Below, in pieces: positions 44,301 through 60,838 of a DNA stretch of 64,000 bases (positions are counted from its first letter, which is position 1; the number at the start of each line of letters is the position of its first letter). The notes under the pieces are model-generated. The model saw nothing but the letters and a program-made list of their open reading frames with translations. It was not told where the DNA came from and ran no database searches. The position numbers and the translations under genes were made by a program. Source of the stretch: Eriocheir sinensis (taxonomy: Eukaryota; Arthropoda; Malacostraca; Decapoda; Varunidae); contig NW_026110552.1 of the NCBI RefSeq assembly GCF_024679095.1, positions 496,001 through 560,000 on the forward strand. Direction: 5' to 3'.

Positions 44301-45051
44301 TTGTATCAAAATAAATAAATAAAATAGCAATAAAATAATGTAAATTTGTATGAGAAAACATATACAAATACACATAAAATAACGCAAATTTCTAAAAAAA
44401 TATATGTACAAAAATGCACATAAAATAAAGTAAATTTGCAAATTTGTATTGAAATAGATATGCAAAATACATATAAAACAATGTAAATTTGTTTCAAAAT
44501 ATATATACGAATACACATAAAATAACGTAGATTTCTATAAAAATATATACAAAATACACATAAAATGAAGTAAATACGTATAAAAAAATGAATACAAAAA
44601 ATACATAAAAATCGTATCAAAATAAATAAACAAAATACCAGTAAAAGAATGTGTATTTGTAAAAATATAAATATACAAAATACACAGAAAATATCGTAAA
44701 TTTGTATAAAACTATATACAAAAATACACAGAAGTAATTAAATTTGTATGAAATGCGTATATATACAAAATACAGCTAAAATAAGCTAAATTGAATGTAA
44801 CAATAGAAATACATACATATAAATAAATCAAATCTGTATCAAAATATTTATACAAATACATATAATAATTTAATTTAAAAAATATAAACAAAATACACAT
44901 TAAGTAAAGTAGCATATAATAAAAAAATAAATATGCAATCCCACACATAATCATATGTAATAAAAATTAAATATATAAATAACAATAAAATAATGTAAAT
45001 TTGTAGGAAAACATATAACATATACGCATAATATAAAATAAATATATGTAC

Positions 45052-45086
45052 AAAAAAATAAAAAATAAAATAAAATAAAATAAATA
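45052..45086. repeat. Low-complexity (AAAAT)n tract
   Basis: About five AAAAT/TAAAA units inside the eroded section of the reversed block. The 45-bp pattern is nearly lost over 44.9-45.12 kb. Confidence 0.85.
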
Positions 45087-45676
45087 TAAAAAAACAAAAC
45101 ATAAACTATAAATGTAAAATATAAAATAACCTAAATTTGTATAAAACTATATACAAAAATACACAAAAAATAATTTAAATTTGTTTGAAAAGAAATATAC
45201 GAAATACATATAAAATTAGGTAAATTTGTATTGAAATACATATACAAAATACACATCAAATAATGTAAATTTGAATGAAAATATATAAACAAATACACTT
45301 AAAATAATGTAAATTTGTATAAAATATATATGCAAGATACACATTAAATAATGTAAATGTGTATAAAAAATATATATACAAAAAACAAATAGAATAATGT
45401 AAAATCGTATCATAATAAATACACAGAATATCAATTAAATAATGTAAATTTGTATGAAAATAAAGATACAAAATTCCCCAAAATTATCGCATTTTTTAAA
45501 AAAATATATTTACCAAAATACATATAAAATATTTAAATTTGTATTGAAATAAATATACAAAATGCATATACAGTAAGGTAAATTTGTATTGAAAGAGATA
45601 TTCAAAAATACATATAAAACAATATAAAATTGTTTCAAACTATATATACGAACACACACAAAATAAACTAGATTTC

Positions 45677-45830
<154 letters not shown>

Positions 45831-48800
45831 AAATACATATGAAATTATGTAAATACGTATAAAAATATATATACAAAATACATATCAAATAATGTAAATT
45901 CGTATCAAAATAAATAAACAAAATATCATGAAAAGAATGTGTATTTGTATGAAAATAGATAGTAGATAATAAATTTGTATAAAATATATATGCAAGATAC
46001 ACATTAAATAATGTAAATATGTAAAAAAAATATATACAAAAAACAAATAGATTAATGTAACATCGTATCAAAATAAATACACCGAATATTAATAAAATAA
46101 TGTAAATTTGTATGAAAATAAAGATGCAAAATTCCCATAAAATAGCGCATTTCTTATGAAAATATATATACCAAAATACACATAAAATATTTAAATTTCC
46201 ATTGAAATAAATATACAAAATGCACATACAATAAGGTAAATTTGTATTGAAAGAGATATGCAAAAATACATATAAAACAATGTAAATTTGTTTCAAAATA
46301 TATATACGAATACAAATAAAAAAACGTAGATTTCTAAAAAAATATATATACAAAATACACATAAAATTAATTAAATACGTATAAAAAAATGTATACAAAA
46401 TACACATAAAATAATGAAATTTCGAATTAAAATAAATGTAATTTTGAATGAAAATATAAAACAAATACACTTATATTTAAGTAAATTTGTATAAAATATA
46501 TATGCAAGATACATATTAAATAATGTAAATGTGTATAAAAAATATATACAAAAACAAATAGAATAATGTAAGATCGTATCAAAATAAATACACAATATCA
46601 ATAAAATAATGTAAATTTGTATGAAAATAAAGATGCAAAATTCCCAAAAATTTTCGCATTTTTTATAAAAATATATATACCAAAATACACATAAAATATT
46701 TAAATTTGTATTGAAATAAATATACAAAATGCATATACAGTAAGGTAAATTTGTATTAAAAGAGATATTCAAAAATACATATAAAACAATGTAAATTTGT
46801 TTCAAAATATATATACGAATACACATAAAATAAAGTAGATTTCTATAGAAATATATATACAAAATACATATGAAATTATGTAAATACGTATAAAAATATA
46901 TATACAAAATACATATCAAATAATGTAAATTCGTGTCAACATAAATAAACAAAATATCATGAAAAGAATGTGTATTTGTATAAAAATAGATAATAGATAA
47001 TAAATTTGTATAAAATATATATGCAAGATACTCATTAAATAATGTAAATATGTATAAAAAAGTATATACAAAAAACAAATAGAATAATGTAAATTCGTAT
47101 CAAAATAAATACGCCGAATATTAATAAAATAATGTAAATTTGTATGAAAATAAAGATGCAACATTCCCATAAAATAGCGCATTTCTTATAAAAATATATA
47201 TACCAAAATACACATAAAATATTTAAATTTGTATTGAAATTAATATACAAAATGCACATACAATACGATAAATTTGTATTGAAAGAGATATGCAAAAATA
47301 TATATAAAACAATGTAAATTTGTTTCAAAATATATATACGAATACAAATAAAAAAACGTAGATTTCTATAAAAATATATAGACAAAATACACATAAAATT
47401 AAGTAAATACGTATAAAAAAATGTGTATTTGTAAAAATATAAATATACAAAATACACATAAAATATCGTAAATTTGTATAAAACAGTATACAAAAATACA
47501 CAGAAGTAATTAAATTTGTATGAAAATATATATACAAAATACAGCTAAAATAAGCTAAATTTGAATTGAAATGTACATACAAAATACATAAAATAATGTA
47601 AATCTGTATCAAAATATTTATACAAATACATATAATAACGTAGATTTGTTTAAAAATATATAAACAAAATACACATTAAGTAACGTAAATACGTATAAAA
47701 AATATGTACAAAATACACATATAATCATGTAATTCGTATCAAAATAAATAAACAAAATATCAATAAAATAATGTAAATTTGTGTGAGAAAACATATACAA
47801 ATAATGCAAATTTCTATAAAAATATATGTACAAAAATGCACATAAAACCACATAAATTTGCATAAAAATATATATACAAAACACACACTAAATAATGTAA
47901 ATGCGTACATAAAATAACTTAAATTTGTATAAGGCTATATACAAAAATACACAAAAATAATTTAAATTTGTATGAAAAGAAATATACAAAATACACGTAA
48001 AACTAGGTAAATTGTATTGAAATACATATACAAAATACACATCAAATAATGTAAATTTGAATGAGAATATATAAACAAATGCACTTAAAATAACGTAAAT
48101 TTGTATAAAATATATATGCAAAATACACATTAAATAATGTAAATGTGTATAAAAAAATATATACAAAAAACAAATAGAATAGTGTAAAATCGTATCAAAA
48201 TAAATACACAGAATATCAATAAAATAATGTAAATTTGTATGAAAATAAAGATACAAAATTCCCAAAAATTATCGCATTTTTTATAAAAAGATATTTACCA
48301 AAATACACATAAAATATTTAAATTTGTATTGAAATAAATATACAAAATGTATATACAGTAAGGTAAATTTGTATTGAAAGAGATATTCAAAAATACATAT
48401 AAAACAATGTAAATTTGTTTTAAAATATATATACGAATACACATAAAATAAAGTAGATTTCTATAAAATTATATATACAAAATACATATGAAATTATGTA
48501 AATACGTATAAATATATATACAAAATACATATCAAATAATGTAAATTCGTGTCAAAATAAATAAACAAAATATCATGAAAAGAATGTGTATTTGTATGAA
48601 AATAGATAATAGATAATAAATTTGTATAAAATATATATGCAAGATACACATTAAATAATGTAAATATGTATAAAAAGTATATACAAAAACAAATAGAATA
48701 ATGTAACATCGTATCAAAATAAATACACTGAATATTAATAAAATAATGTAAATTTGTATGAAAATAAAGATGCAAAATTCCCATAAAATAGCGCATTTCT

Positions 48801-50540
48801 TATAAAAATATATATACCAAAATACACATAAAATATTTAAATTTGCATTGAAATAAATATACAAAATGCACATACAATAAGGTAAATTTGTATTGAAAGA
48901 GATATGCAAAAATACATATAAAACAATGTAAATTTGTTTCAAAATATATAAACGAATACAAATAAAAAAACGTAGATTTCTATAAAAATATATATACAAA
49001 ATACACATAAAATTAAGTAAATACGTATAAAAAAATGTATACAAAATACACATAAAATAATGTAATTTCGAATTAAAATAAATGTAAATTTGAATGAAAG
49101 TATAAAAACAAATACACTTAAAATAACGTAAATTTGTATAAAATATATATGCAAGATACACATTAAATAATGTTAATGTGTATAAAAAAATATATACAAA
49201 AAACAAATAGAATAATGTAAAATCGTATCAAAATAAATACACAGAATATCAATAAAATAATGTAAATTTGTATGCAAATAAAGATGCAAAATTCCCAAAA
49301 ATTATCGCATTTTTTATAAAAATATATATACCAAAATAGACAAAAAATATTTAAATTTGTATTGAAATAAATATACAAAATGCATATACAGTAAGGTAAA
49401 TTTGTATTAAAAGAGATATTCAAAAAAACATATAAAACAATGTAAATTTGTTTGAAAATATATATACGAATACACATAAAATAAAGTAGATTTCTATAGA
49501 AATATATATACAAAATACATATGAAATTATGTAAATACGTATAAAAATATATATACAAAATACATATCAAATAATGTAAATTCGTGTCAAAATAAATAAA
49601 CAAAATATCATGAAAAGAATGTGTATTTGTATAAAAATAGATAATAGATAATATATTTATATAAAATATATATGCAAGATACTCATTAAATAATGTAAAT
49701 ATGTATAAAAAAGTATATATAAAAAATAAACAGAATAATGTAAATTCGTATCAAAATAAATACACCGAATATTAATAAAATAATGTAAATTTGTATGAAA
49801 ATAAAGATGCAAAATTCCCATAAAATAGCCCATTTCTTATAAAAATATATATGCCAAAATACACATAAAATATTTAAATTTGTATTGAAATAAATATACA
49901 AAATGCACATACAATAAGGTAAATTTGTATTGAAAGAGATATGCAAAAATACATATAAAACAATGTAAATTTGTTTCAAAATATATATACGAATACAAAT
50001 AAAAAAACGTAGATTTCTATAAAAATATATACAAAATACACATAAAATTAAGTAAATACGTATAAAAAAATGTATACAAAATACACATAAATTAATGTAA
50101 ATTCGATTTAAAATAAATAAACAAAATACCAATAAAAGAATGTGTATTTGGATAAATATAAATATACAAAATACATATACAAAATAAACATAAAATAAGG
50201 TAGATTTGTAATAAAATATATGTACAAAATACACATAAAATAATGTAAATTTATATGAAATATATATACAAATACACATAAAATACCATGAATTTGTATA
50301 AAAATATATATTCAAAATAAATATTGAATAATGTACAAGCGTATAAAATATATATACAAAGTACATATAAAATAATGTAAATTCGTATCAATATAAATCA
50401 ACAAAACACCAATAAAATAATATATATTTGAATGAAAATAAATTTACAAAATACACATAACATAACTAAAATTTGTATTAAAATATATTCAAAAATACAT
50501 AGAAATAATTTGAGTTTGTATGAAAATAGATAAACATAAT

Positions 50541-51027
50541 CTGATAATCTGATTTTATATTATTTTTATAAAATCTGAATTTTGTTCATTGAATTTGAAA
50601 CGAATTTACCTTATTTTGTATATCTATTTTCATACAAATTAAAATACTTCTGTGTATTTTTGTATATAGTTTTATATAAATTTACGTTATTTTATGAGTA
50701 TTTTGTATATTTATATTTATACAAATACACATTCTTTTATTGGTATTTTGTATATTTATTTTGATGCGAATTTACATTATTTTATGTGTATTTTGTATAC
50801 ATTTTTTTATACGTATTTACTTCATTTTATGTGTATTTTGTATATATATTTTTATAGAAATCTACGTTATTTTATGTGTATTCGTATATATATTTTGAAA
50901 CAAATTTACATTGTTTTATATGTATTTTGCATATCTATTTCAATACAAATTTACCTTATTGTATGTGTTTTTTAAATATTTATTTTAATACAAATTTAAT
51001 TTTTTTATGTGTATTTTGGTATATGTG
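50541..51027 (+). repeat. 45-bp satellite, short forward block
   Basis: It begins in an atypical stretch with two ATAATCTGAT-like words near 50530-50545. It then copies 41.64-42.07 kb, and breaks off at GGTATATGTGGAGAGGTAAA. Confidence 0.88.
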
Positions 51028-51681
51028 GAGAGGTAAATTTGTATTGAAAGAGATATTCAAAAATACATATAAAACAATGTAAATTTGTTTCAAAATATAT
51101 ATACGAATACACATAAAATAACGTAGATTTCAATAAAAATATATACAAAATACACATAAAATGAAGTAAATACGTATAAAAAAATGAATACAAAATACAC
51201 ATAAAAATCGTTAAAAATAAATAAACAAAATACCAGTAAAAGAATGTGTATTTGTATAAATATAAATATACAAAATACACAAAAAATATCGTAAATTTTT
51301 ATAAAACTATATACAAAAATACAGAAGTAATTAAATTTGTATGAAAATATATATACAAAATACAGCTAAAATAAGCTAAATTTGAATTGAAATGTACATA
51401 CAAAATACATAAAATAATGTAAATCTGTATCAAAATATTTATACAAATACATATAATAACGTAGATTTGTTTAAAAATATATAAACAAAATACATATTAA
51501 GTAATGTAAATACGTATAAAAAATATGTACAAAATACACATATAATCATGTAACTCGTATCAAAATAAATAAACAAAATAGCAATAAAATAATGTAAATT
51601 TGTATGAGAAAACATATACAAATAACGCAAATTTCTATAAAAATAAATGTACAAAATGCACATAAAATAAAGTAAATTTGC

Positions 51682-51756
<75 letters not shown>

Positions 51757-51773
51757 TATATATATATATATAT

Positions 51774-51810
<37 letters not shown>

Positions 51811-54800
51811 ACACACACTAAATAATGTAAATGCGTAAAATAACCTAAATTTGTATAAAACTATATACAAAAATACACAAAATAATTTAAATTCGTTTGA
51901 AAAATATACAAAATACACATAAAATTAGGTAAATTTGTATTGAAATACATATACAAAATACACATCAAATAATGTAAATTTGAATGAAAATATATAAACA
52001 CATACACTTAAAATAACGTAAATTTGTATAAAATATATATGCAAGATACACATTAAATAATGTAAATGTGTATAAAAAAATATATACAAAAAACAAATAG
52101 AATAATGTAAAATCGTATCAAAATAAATACACAGAATATCAATAAAATAATGTAAATTTGTATGAAAATAAAGATGCAAAATTCCCAAAAATTATCACAT
52201 TTAAAAAAAAAATATATTTACCAAAATACACATAAAATATTTAAATTTGTATTGAAATAAATATACAAAATGCATATACAGTAAGGTAAATTTGTATTGT
52301 AAGATATATTCAAAAATACATATAAAACAATGTAAATTTGTTTCAAAATATATATACGAATACACATAAAATAAAGTAGATTTCTATAGAAATATATATA
52401 CAAAATACATATGAAATTATGTAAATACGCATAAAAATATATATACAAAATACATATCAAATAATGTAAATTCGTTTCAAAATAAATAAACAAAATATCA
52501 TGAGAAGAATGTGTATTTGTATGAAAATAGATAATAGATAATAAATTTGTATTAAATATATATGCAAGATACACATTAAATAATGTAAATATGTATAAAA
52601 AGTATATACAAAAAAGAAATAGAATAATGTAACATCGTATCAAAATAAATACACCGAATATTAATAAAATAATGTAAATTTGTATGAAAATAAAGATGCA
52701 AAATTCCCATAAAGTAGCGCATTTCTTATAAAAATATATATACCAAAATACACATAAAATATTTAAATTTGCATTGAAATAAATATACAAAATGCACATA
52801 CAATAAGGTAGATTTGTATTGAAAGAGATATGCAAAAATACATATAAAACAATGTAAATTTGTTTCAAAATATATATACGAATTCAAATAAAAAAACGTG
52901 GATTTCTATTAAAATATATATACAAAATACACATAAAATTAAGTAAATACGTATAAAAAAATGTATACAAAATACACATAAAATAATGTAATTTCGAATT
53001 AAAATAAATGTAAATTTGAATGAAAATATAAAAACAAATACACTTAAAATAACGTAAATTTGTAAAAAATATATATGCAAGATACAGTAAGGTAAATTTG
53101 TAGTGAAAGAGATATTCAAAAATACATATAAAACAGTGTAAATCTGTTTCAAAATATATATACGAATACACATAAAATAAAGTAGATTTCTATAGAAATA
53201 TATATACAAAATACATATGAAGTTATGTAAATACGTATAAAAATATATATACAAAATACATATCAAATAATGTAAATTCGTTTCAAAATAAATAAGCAAA
53301 ATATCATGAAAAGAATGTGTATTTGTATGAAAATAGATAATAGATAATAAATTTGTATAAAATATATATGCAAGATCCACATTAAATAATGTAAATATGT
53401 ATAAAAAAATATATACAAAAAACAAATAGAATAATGTAAAATCGTATCAAAATAAATACACAGAATATCAATAAAATAATGTAAATTTGTATGAAAATAA
53501 AGATGCAAAATTCCCAAAATTATCGCATTTTTATAAAATTTATATACCAAAATACACATAAAATATTTAAATTTGTATTGAAATAAATATACAAAATGCA
53601 TATACAGTAAGGTAAATTTGTATTAAAAGAGATATTCAAAAATACATATAAAACAATGTAAATTTGTTTCAAAATATATATACGAATACACATAAAATAA
53701 AGTAGATTTCTATAGAAATATATATACAAAATACATATGAAATTATGTAAATACGTATAAAAATATATATACAAAATACATATCAAATAATGTAAATTCG
53801 TGTCAAAATAAATAAACAAAATATCATGAAAAGAATGTGTATTTGTATAAAAATAGATAATAGATAATAAATTTGTATAAAATATATATGCAAGATACTC
53901 ATTAAATAATGTAAATATGTATAAAAAAGTGTATACAAAAAACAAATAGAATAATGTAAATTCGTATCAAAATAAATACACCGAATATTAATAAAATAAT
54001 GTAAATTTGTATGAAAATAAAGATGCAAAATTCCCATTTAATAGCGCATTTCTTATAAAAATATATATACCAAAATACACATAAAATATTTAAATTTGTA
54101 TTGAAATAAATATACAAAATGCACATACAATAAGGTAAATTTGTATTGAAAGAGATATGCAAAAATACATATAAAACAATGTAAATTTGTTTCAAAATAT
54201 ATATACGAATACAAATAAAAAAACGTAGATTTCTATAAAAATATATACAAAATACACATAAAATTAAGTAAATACGTATAAAAAAATGTATACAAAATAC
54301 ACAAAATAATGTAAATTCGATTTAAAATAAATAAACAAAATACCAATAAAAGAATGTGTATTTGGATAAATATAAATATACAAAATACATATACAAAATA
54401 AACATAAAATAAGGTAGATTTGTAATAAAATATATGTACAAATTACACATAAAATAATGTAAATTTATATGAAAATATATACAAATACACATAAAATACC
54501 ATGAATTTGTATAAAATATATATTCAAAATAAATATTAAATAATGGAAAAGCGTATAAAAATATATATACAAAGTACATATAAAATAATGTAAATTCGTA
54601 TCAATATAAATCAACAAAACACCAATAAAATAAAATATATAAATGAATGAAAATAAATTTACAAAATACACATAACATAACTAAAATATGTATTAAAATA
54701 TATACAAAAATACATAGAAATAATTTGAGTATGTATGAAAATAGATATTCAAAATACACATAAAACTAGGTAAATTTCTTTTGAAATGTATATACAAAAT

Positions 54801-55110
54801 AGCCATAAAATATTGTAAATTTGTGTCAAAATAAACAAATACACATAAAATAACGTAAATTTGTATGAAAAATATATACAAAATACACATAGAATAATGT
54901 CAATTCGTATCAAAATGAATGAGTAGAATATCAATAAAAATAATGTATATTTGTAAGAAAATAAAGATGCAAAATACCCAAAAAATAAAGCATATGTTTA
55001 TAAAAATACAGATACAAAAATACACATCGAATAATTAAATTTGTATTAAAATTAATATACATAATGCATATATAATAAGGTAAATTTGTATTGAAAAAAT
55101 ATGCAACATA
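51028..55110 (-). repeat. 45-bp satellite, reversed block
   Basis: Continues the two-half-unit arrangement (second-type monomers at about 52170 and 53500, first-type at 52693 and 54018). The segment 53.45-54.75 kb is a near copy of 49.24-50.52 kb. The segment 51.3-52.5 kb follows 47.5-48.6 kb, with a (TA)n expansion. Confidence 0.92.
51686..51808. repeat. (TA)n microsatellite, about 60 repeats
   Basis: Lies between AATTTGCATAAA and CAACACACACTAAATAATG. The unexpanded copy at about 47870 has AAATATATATACAAA there. Two or three GATA interruptions. Confidence 0.96.
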
Positions 55111-56127
55111 CACGTTTACTCATACAAATTTATATTATTTTATTGGTATTTTGTTTATTTATTTTGATACGAATTACATGATTATATGTATTTTGTACAT
55201 TTTTTATACGTATTTACATTATTTAAGGTGTATTTTGTTTATATATTTTTATACAAATTTACGTTATTATATGTGTATTTGTATAAATATTTTGATACAA
55301 ATTTACATTATTTTATGTATTTTGTATATATATTTCAATTAAAATTTAGCTTATTTTGTGTGTATTTTGTATATATTTTCATACAAATTTAATTACTTCT
55401 GTGTATTTATGTATATAGTTTGATATAAATTTACGTTATTTTATGTGTATTTTGTATATTTATATTTATACAAATACACATTCTTTTATTGGTATTTTGT
55501 TGATTTATTTTGATACGAATTTACATTTTTTTTTTTTGAATATTTTGTATATATTTTTTTATATGTATTTCCTTCATTTTATGTGTATTTTGTATATATA
55601 TTTTTATAGAAATCTACGTTATTTTATGTGTATTCGTATATATTTTTTGAAACAAATTTATATTGCTTATATGTATTTTATATTATTTCAATACAAATTT
55701 ACCTTATTGTATGTGTTTTTTATATATTTATTTTAATACAAATCTTATTTTTTATGTATTTTGTATATATATTTTATAAATAAAAAATGTGTTATTTTAT
55801 GGGTATTTTGCATCTTTATTTTCATACAAATTTACATTATTTTATTGATATTCTGTGTATTTATTTTGATACGATTTTACATTATTCAATCTGTGTTTTG
55901 TATATTTTTTTTATACAAATTTACGTTATTTTAAGTGTATTTGTTTATGTATTTTCATTCAAATTTACATTATTTTATGTATTTTGTATGAATGTATTTC
56001 ATACAAATTTACCTAATTTTATGTGTATTTTGTATATTTATTTTCATACAAATTTAAAATATTTTGTGTATTTTGTATATAGTTTTATACAAATTTAGGT
56101 TATTTTATGTGCTTTTGAATATCTATT
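55111..56127 (+). repeat. 45-bp satellite, forward block
   Basis: It starts at CAACATACACGTTTACTCAT and is related in order to the reverse complement of 7.4-8.4 kb. It contains a 12-base T run at about 55526. Monomers after 55.67 kb are shortened. Confidence 0.88.
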
Positions 56128-58225
56128 AAATATATATACAAAATACATATGAAATTATTTAAATACGTATAAAAATATATATACAAAATACATATCAAAT
56201 AATGTAAATTGTGTCAAATAAATAAACAAAATATCAATAAAAGAAAGTGTAATTGTATAAAAATAGAAAATACAAAATAAATTTGAATAAAAAATATATA
56301 AGATACACATTAAATAATGTAAATATGTATAAAAGTAAATACAAAAAACAAATAGAATAATGTAAAAACGTATCAAAATAAATACACAGAAAATTAATAA
56401 AATAATTTAAATATGTATGAAAATAAAGATGCAAAATTTAAAATATGCATTTCTTATAAAAATTTATATACAATAATAAACATTAAATATCTATATTTGT
56501 ATTGAACTTATTATTCAATATGAAAATAAAATAAGGTAAATTTGTATTGAAATAGATATGGAAAAGCATATAAATCAATTTAAATTTTTTTCAAAAAATA
56601 TATACGAATACAAATAAAAAAAAGTAGATGTCTATGAACAGATATATACAAAATACACATAAAGTTAAGTAAATACGTATAAAAATGTATTCAAAATACA
56701 CATAAAATAATGTAAATTGTATTAAAATAAATAAACAAAATACCAATAAAGAATGTGTATTTGTATAAATATAAATATACAAAATACACATACAAAATAA
56801 ACATAAAATAACGTAAATTTGTATAAAATATATGTACAAAATACACATACAATAATGTAAATTTATATGAAAATATATATACAAATACACATAAAATAAT
56901 GAATTTGTATAAAAGTTATATTCAAAATAAATATTAAATATTGTAATATAAAAATATATATACAAAGTACATATAAAATGAAAATTAAGATGCAAAATAC
57001 CTATAAAATAACGCATTTTTATAAAATTATATAAAAATACACATAAAATATTTGAATTTGTATTAAAATAAATATACAAAATGCACATACAATAAGGTAA
57101 ATTTGTATTGAAATAAATATACAAAATAATCATAAAATAAGGTAAATTTGTTTCAAAATATATATACGAATACACATAAAATAACGTAGATTTCTATAAA
57201 AACACATATACAAAATACACAAAATTAAGTAAATACGTATAAAAAAATGTATACAAAATACACATTAAATAATGTAAATTTGTATAAATATAAATAAACA
57301 AAATACCAATAAAAGAATGTGTATTTTTATAAATATAAATCTACAAAATGCACATAAAATAACGTAAATTTATATAAAACTATATACACAAAATAACGCA
57401 AATTTGTATAAAATATATGTACAAAATGAACATAAGATAAATTTGCATAAAATATATATACAAAACACACATTAGATAATGTAAATGAGTATAAAATATG
57501 TATACAAAATACCTATAAAATAATCTAAATTGTATCGAAATAAATTACAAATAATAATAAAATAATGTAAATTTGGATGAAAATATATATACAAAATACA
57601 CATAAAATAACCTAAATACAAAATATACACATAAAATAATATAAATAATAATTTTAAATTAAATTTGTATAAATATACAAAATACACATTATTTTTTATA
57701 AAAATATATATACAAATAAATATAAAAAAATATAAATTTCTATAAAAATATATATACAAATACATATAAAATAATGTAAATTTGTTTCAAAATATATACG
57801 AATACACATAAAATAACGTAAATTTTATAAAATATATATACAAAATACACATAAAATAGTAAATACGTATAAAATATGTATACAAAATAAAAATAAAATA
57901 ATGTAAATTCGTATCAAAATAAATAAACAAAATACCAATAAAAGAATGTATATTTGTATAAAAATATATACAAAAACATAAAATAACGTAAATTTGTATA
58001 AAATATATACAAAATACACAAAAATAATTTAAATTTGTTTGAAAATAGATATACAAAATACACATAAAGTTAGCTAAATTTGAATTGAAATACATATACA
58101 AAATACATAAAATAATGTAATTTGTATGAAAATATATAAACAAATACATATAAAATAACGTAAATTTGATAAATATATATATACAAAATATACATTAAAT
58201 ATTTTAAATATGTATAAAAATATAT
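56128..58225 (-). repeat. 45-bp satellite, partly eroded reversed block
   Basis: The segments 56.2-56.6 and 57.5-57.8 kb have many missing bases and mixed A/T runs. The rest follows the order of 4.3-5.3 kb. The end (57.86-58.22 kb) is a copy of 11.9-12.26 kb with the same palindromic turn. Confidence 0.88.
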
Positions 58226-60838
58226 TATATTATATATATTTTTATTGATATTTAAGTTATTTATGTGTATTTTGTATATTTTTTCTCATAGAAATTTACA
58301 TTATTTTATTGGCATTTTGTTTATTTATTTTGATACGAATTACATGATTATTTGTGTATTTTTACATCTTTTTATACGTATTTACATTATTTAATGTGTA
58401 TTTTGTTTATATATTTTATAAAAATTTACTTTATTATATGTGTATTTGTATATATTTTGATACAAATTTACATTATTTTATGTATTTTGCATATATATTT
58501 CAATTCAAATTTAGCTTATTTTATGTGTATTTTGTATATCTATTTATTTTAATACAAAATCAAATATTTTATGTTTTTCGTATCTATATATATATAAAAA
58601 ATTCTTTATTTTATGGGTATTTTGCATCTTAATTTTCATACAAATTTACATTATTTTATTAATATTTTCTGTATTTATTTTGATACTATTTTACATTATT
58701 TTATTTGTGTTTTGTATATATTTTTTTATACATATTTACATTATTTAATGTGTATTTTCTATATATATTTTATACAAATTTACGTTATTTTAAGTGTATT
58801 TGTTTATATATTTTCATTCAAATTTACATTATTTTATGTGTATTTTGTAAATGTATTTCAATACAAATTTACCTAATTTTATGTGTATTTTGTATATTTA
58901 TTTTCATACAAATCAAAATTATTTTTGTGTATTTTTGTATATAGTTTTATACAAATTTACAATATTTTATGTGTATTTTGTATATCTATTTTCATACAAA
59001 TACACATTCTTTTATTGATATTTTGTTTATTTATTTTGACGCGAATTTACATTATTTAATGTGTATTGTGTATATATATTTTTATACGTATTAACGTCAT
59101 TTCATGTGTATTTTGTATATATATTTCTATAGAAATATACGTTATTTTATGTGTATTCGTATATATATTTTGAAACAAATATACATTGTTTTATGTGCAT
59201 TTTGTATATTTTTTCAATACAAATTTCCCTTATTGTAAGTGCATTTTGTACATTAATTTTAATACAAATTTAATTATTCTATGTGTATTCTTGTATATGT
59301 ATTTTAAAAAAAATATGCTTTATTTTATGGGTATTTTGCATCTTTATTTTCACACAAAATTACATTATTTTATTGATATTCTGTGTATTTATTTTAAAAT
59401 GATTTTACATTATTCTATGTGTATTTTGTATATATATTTTATATAAAATGTATTTGTTTTCATATCATACAAATCTACATTAATTTATGTGTTTTTTGTA
59501 CATGTATTTAAATACAAATTTAACTAGTTATATGTGTATTTTGTATATCTATTTTGTATGTATATTTTTATAGAAATTTACTCTATTTTATGAGTATTCG
59601 TATATATATTTTGATACAAATTTACATTATTGATGTGTATTTTGCATATCTATTTCAATACCAATTTACTTTATTGTACGTGCATTTTGTATATTTATTT
59701 TAATACAAATTTAACTATTTTATATGTATTTTTGTATATATATTTTTATGCAAATATGCGTTATTATATGGATATTTTGCATCTTTATTTTCATACAAAT
59801 TTACATTATTTTATTGATATTCTCTTTATTTATTTTGATACGATTTAAAATTATTCTATGTGTATTTTGTATATTTTTTTTTATACATATTTACATTATT
59901 TAATGTTCATTTTGTATATATATTTTATCCAAATTTTCATTATTTTATGTGTATTTGTTTATATATTTTCATACAAATTTACATTATTTTATGTGTTTTT
60001 TGTAAAAAAAATTGTCTACGTATTTAAATTATTTTATGTGTATTTTGTATATACATTTTCATAAAAAAATTACGTTATTTTATTGTGTGTATAAGTATAT
60101 ATTTTGATACAAATTTTATACAAATTCATGTTATTTAATGTGTATTTGTATATATATTTTCATACAAATTTATATTATTTTATGTGTATTTTTTCATATA
60201 TTTCATTACAAATTTACCTTATTTTATGTTTATTTTGTATATTTATTTCATTCAATTTTAAATTATTTTATGTGTATATTTGTATTTGTATTTAGGTTAT
60301 TTTATGTGTATTTTGTATATATATTTTCATCCAAAATTACATTAATTTATTGATATTTTCTTAATTTAATTCGATACGAATTTAGATTATTTCATAGGTA
60401 TTTTGTATACATATTTTTATACTCATTTACATTATCTAAAGTGTGTTTTGTATATATATTTTTATGCAAATTTATTTTATGTTCATTTTTGTACATATAT
60501 TTTTATAGAAATTTGCGTTATTTTATGTATATAGATTTATATAAATTTACGTTATTTTATGTGCATTTTGTATATTTATATTTATACAAATACACATTCT
60601 TTTATTGGTATATTGTTTATTTACATTTATACGAATTTACATTATTTTATGTGTATTTTGTATACATTTTTTATACGTATTTACTTAATATTATGTGTAT
60701 TTTGTATATGTATTTTTATAGAAATTTACGTTATTTTATGTGTATTCGTATATATATTTTGAAACAAATTTACATTATTTTATATGTATTTTGCATATCT
60801 ATTTCAATACAAATTTACCTTATTGTATGTGCATTTTG
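57860..60838 (+). repeat. 3-kb segmental duplication, copy 2
   Basis: The partner of 11.9-14.87 kb. At 60838 it continues instead into sequence collinear with 27.3 kb, so this region is a patchwork of at least two sources. Confidence 0.82.
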
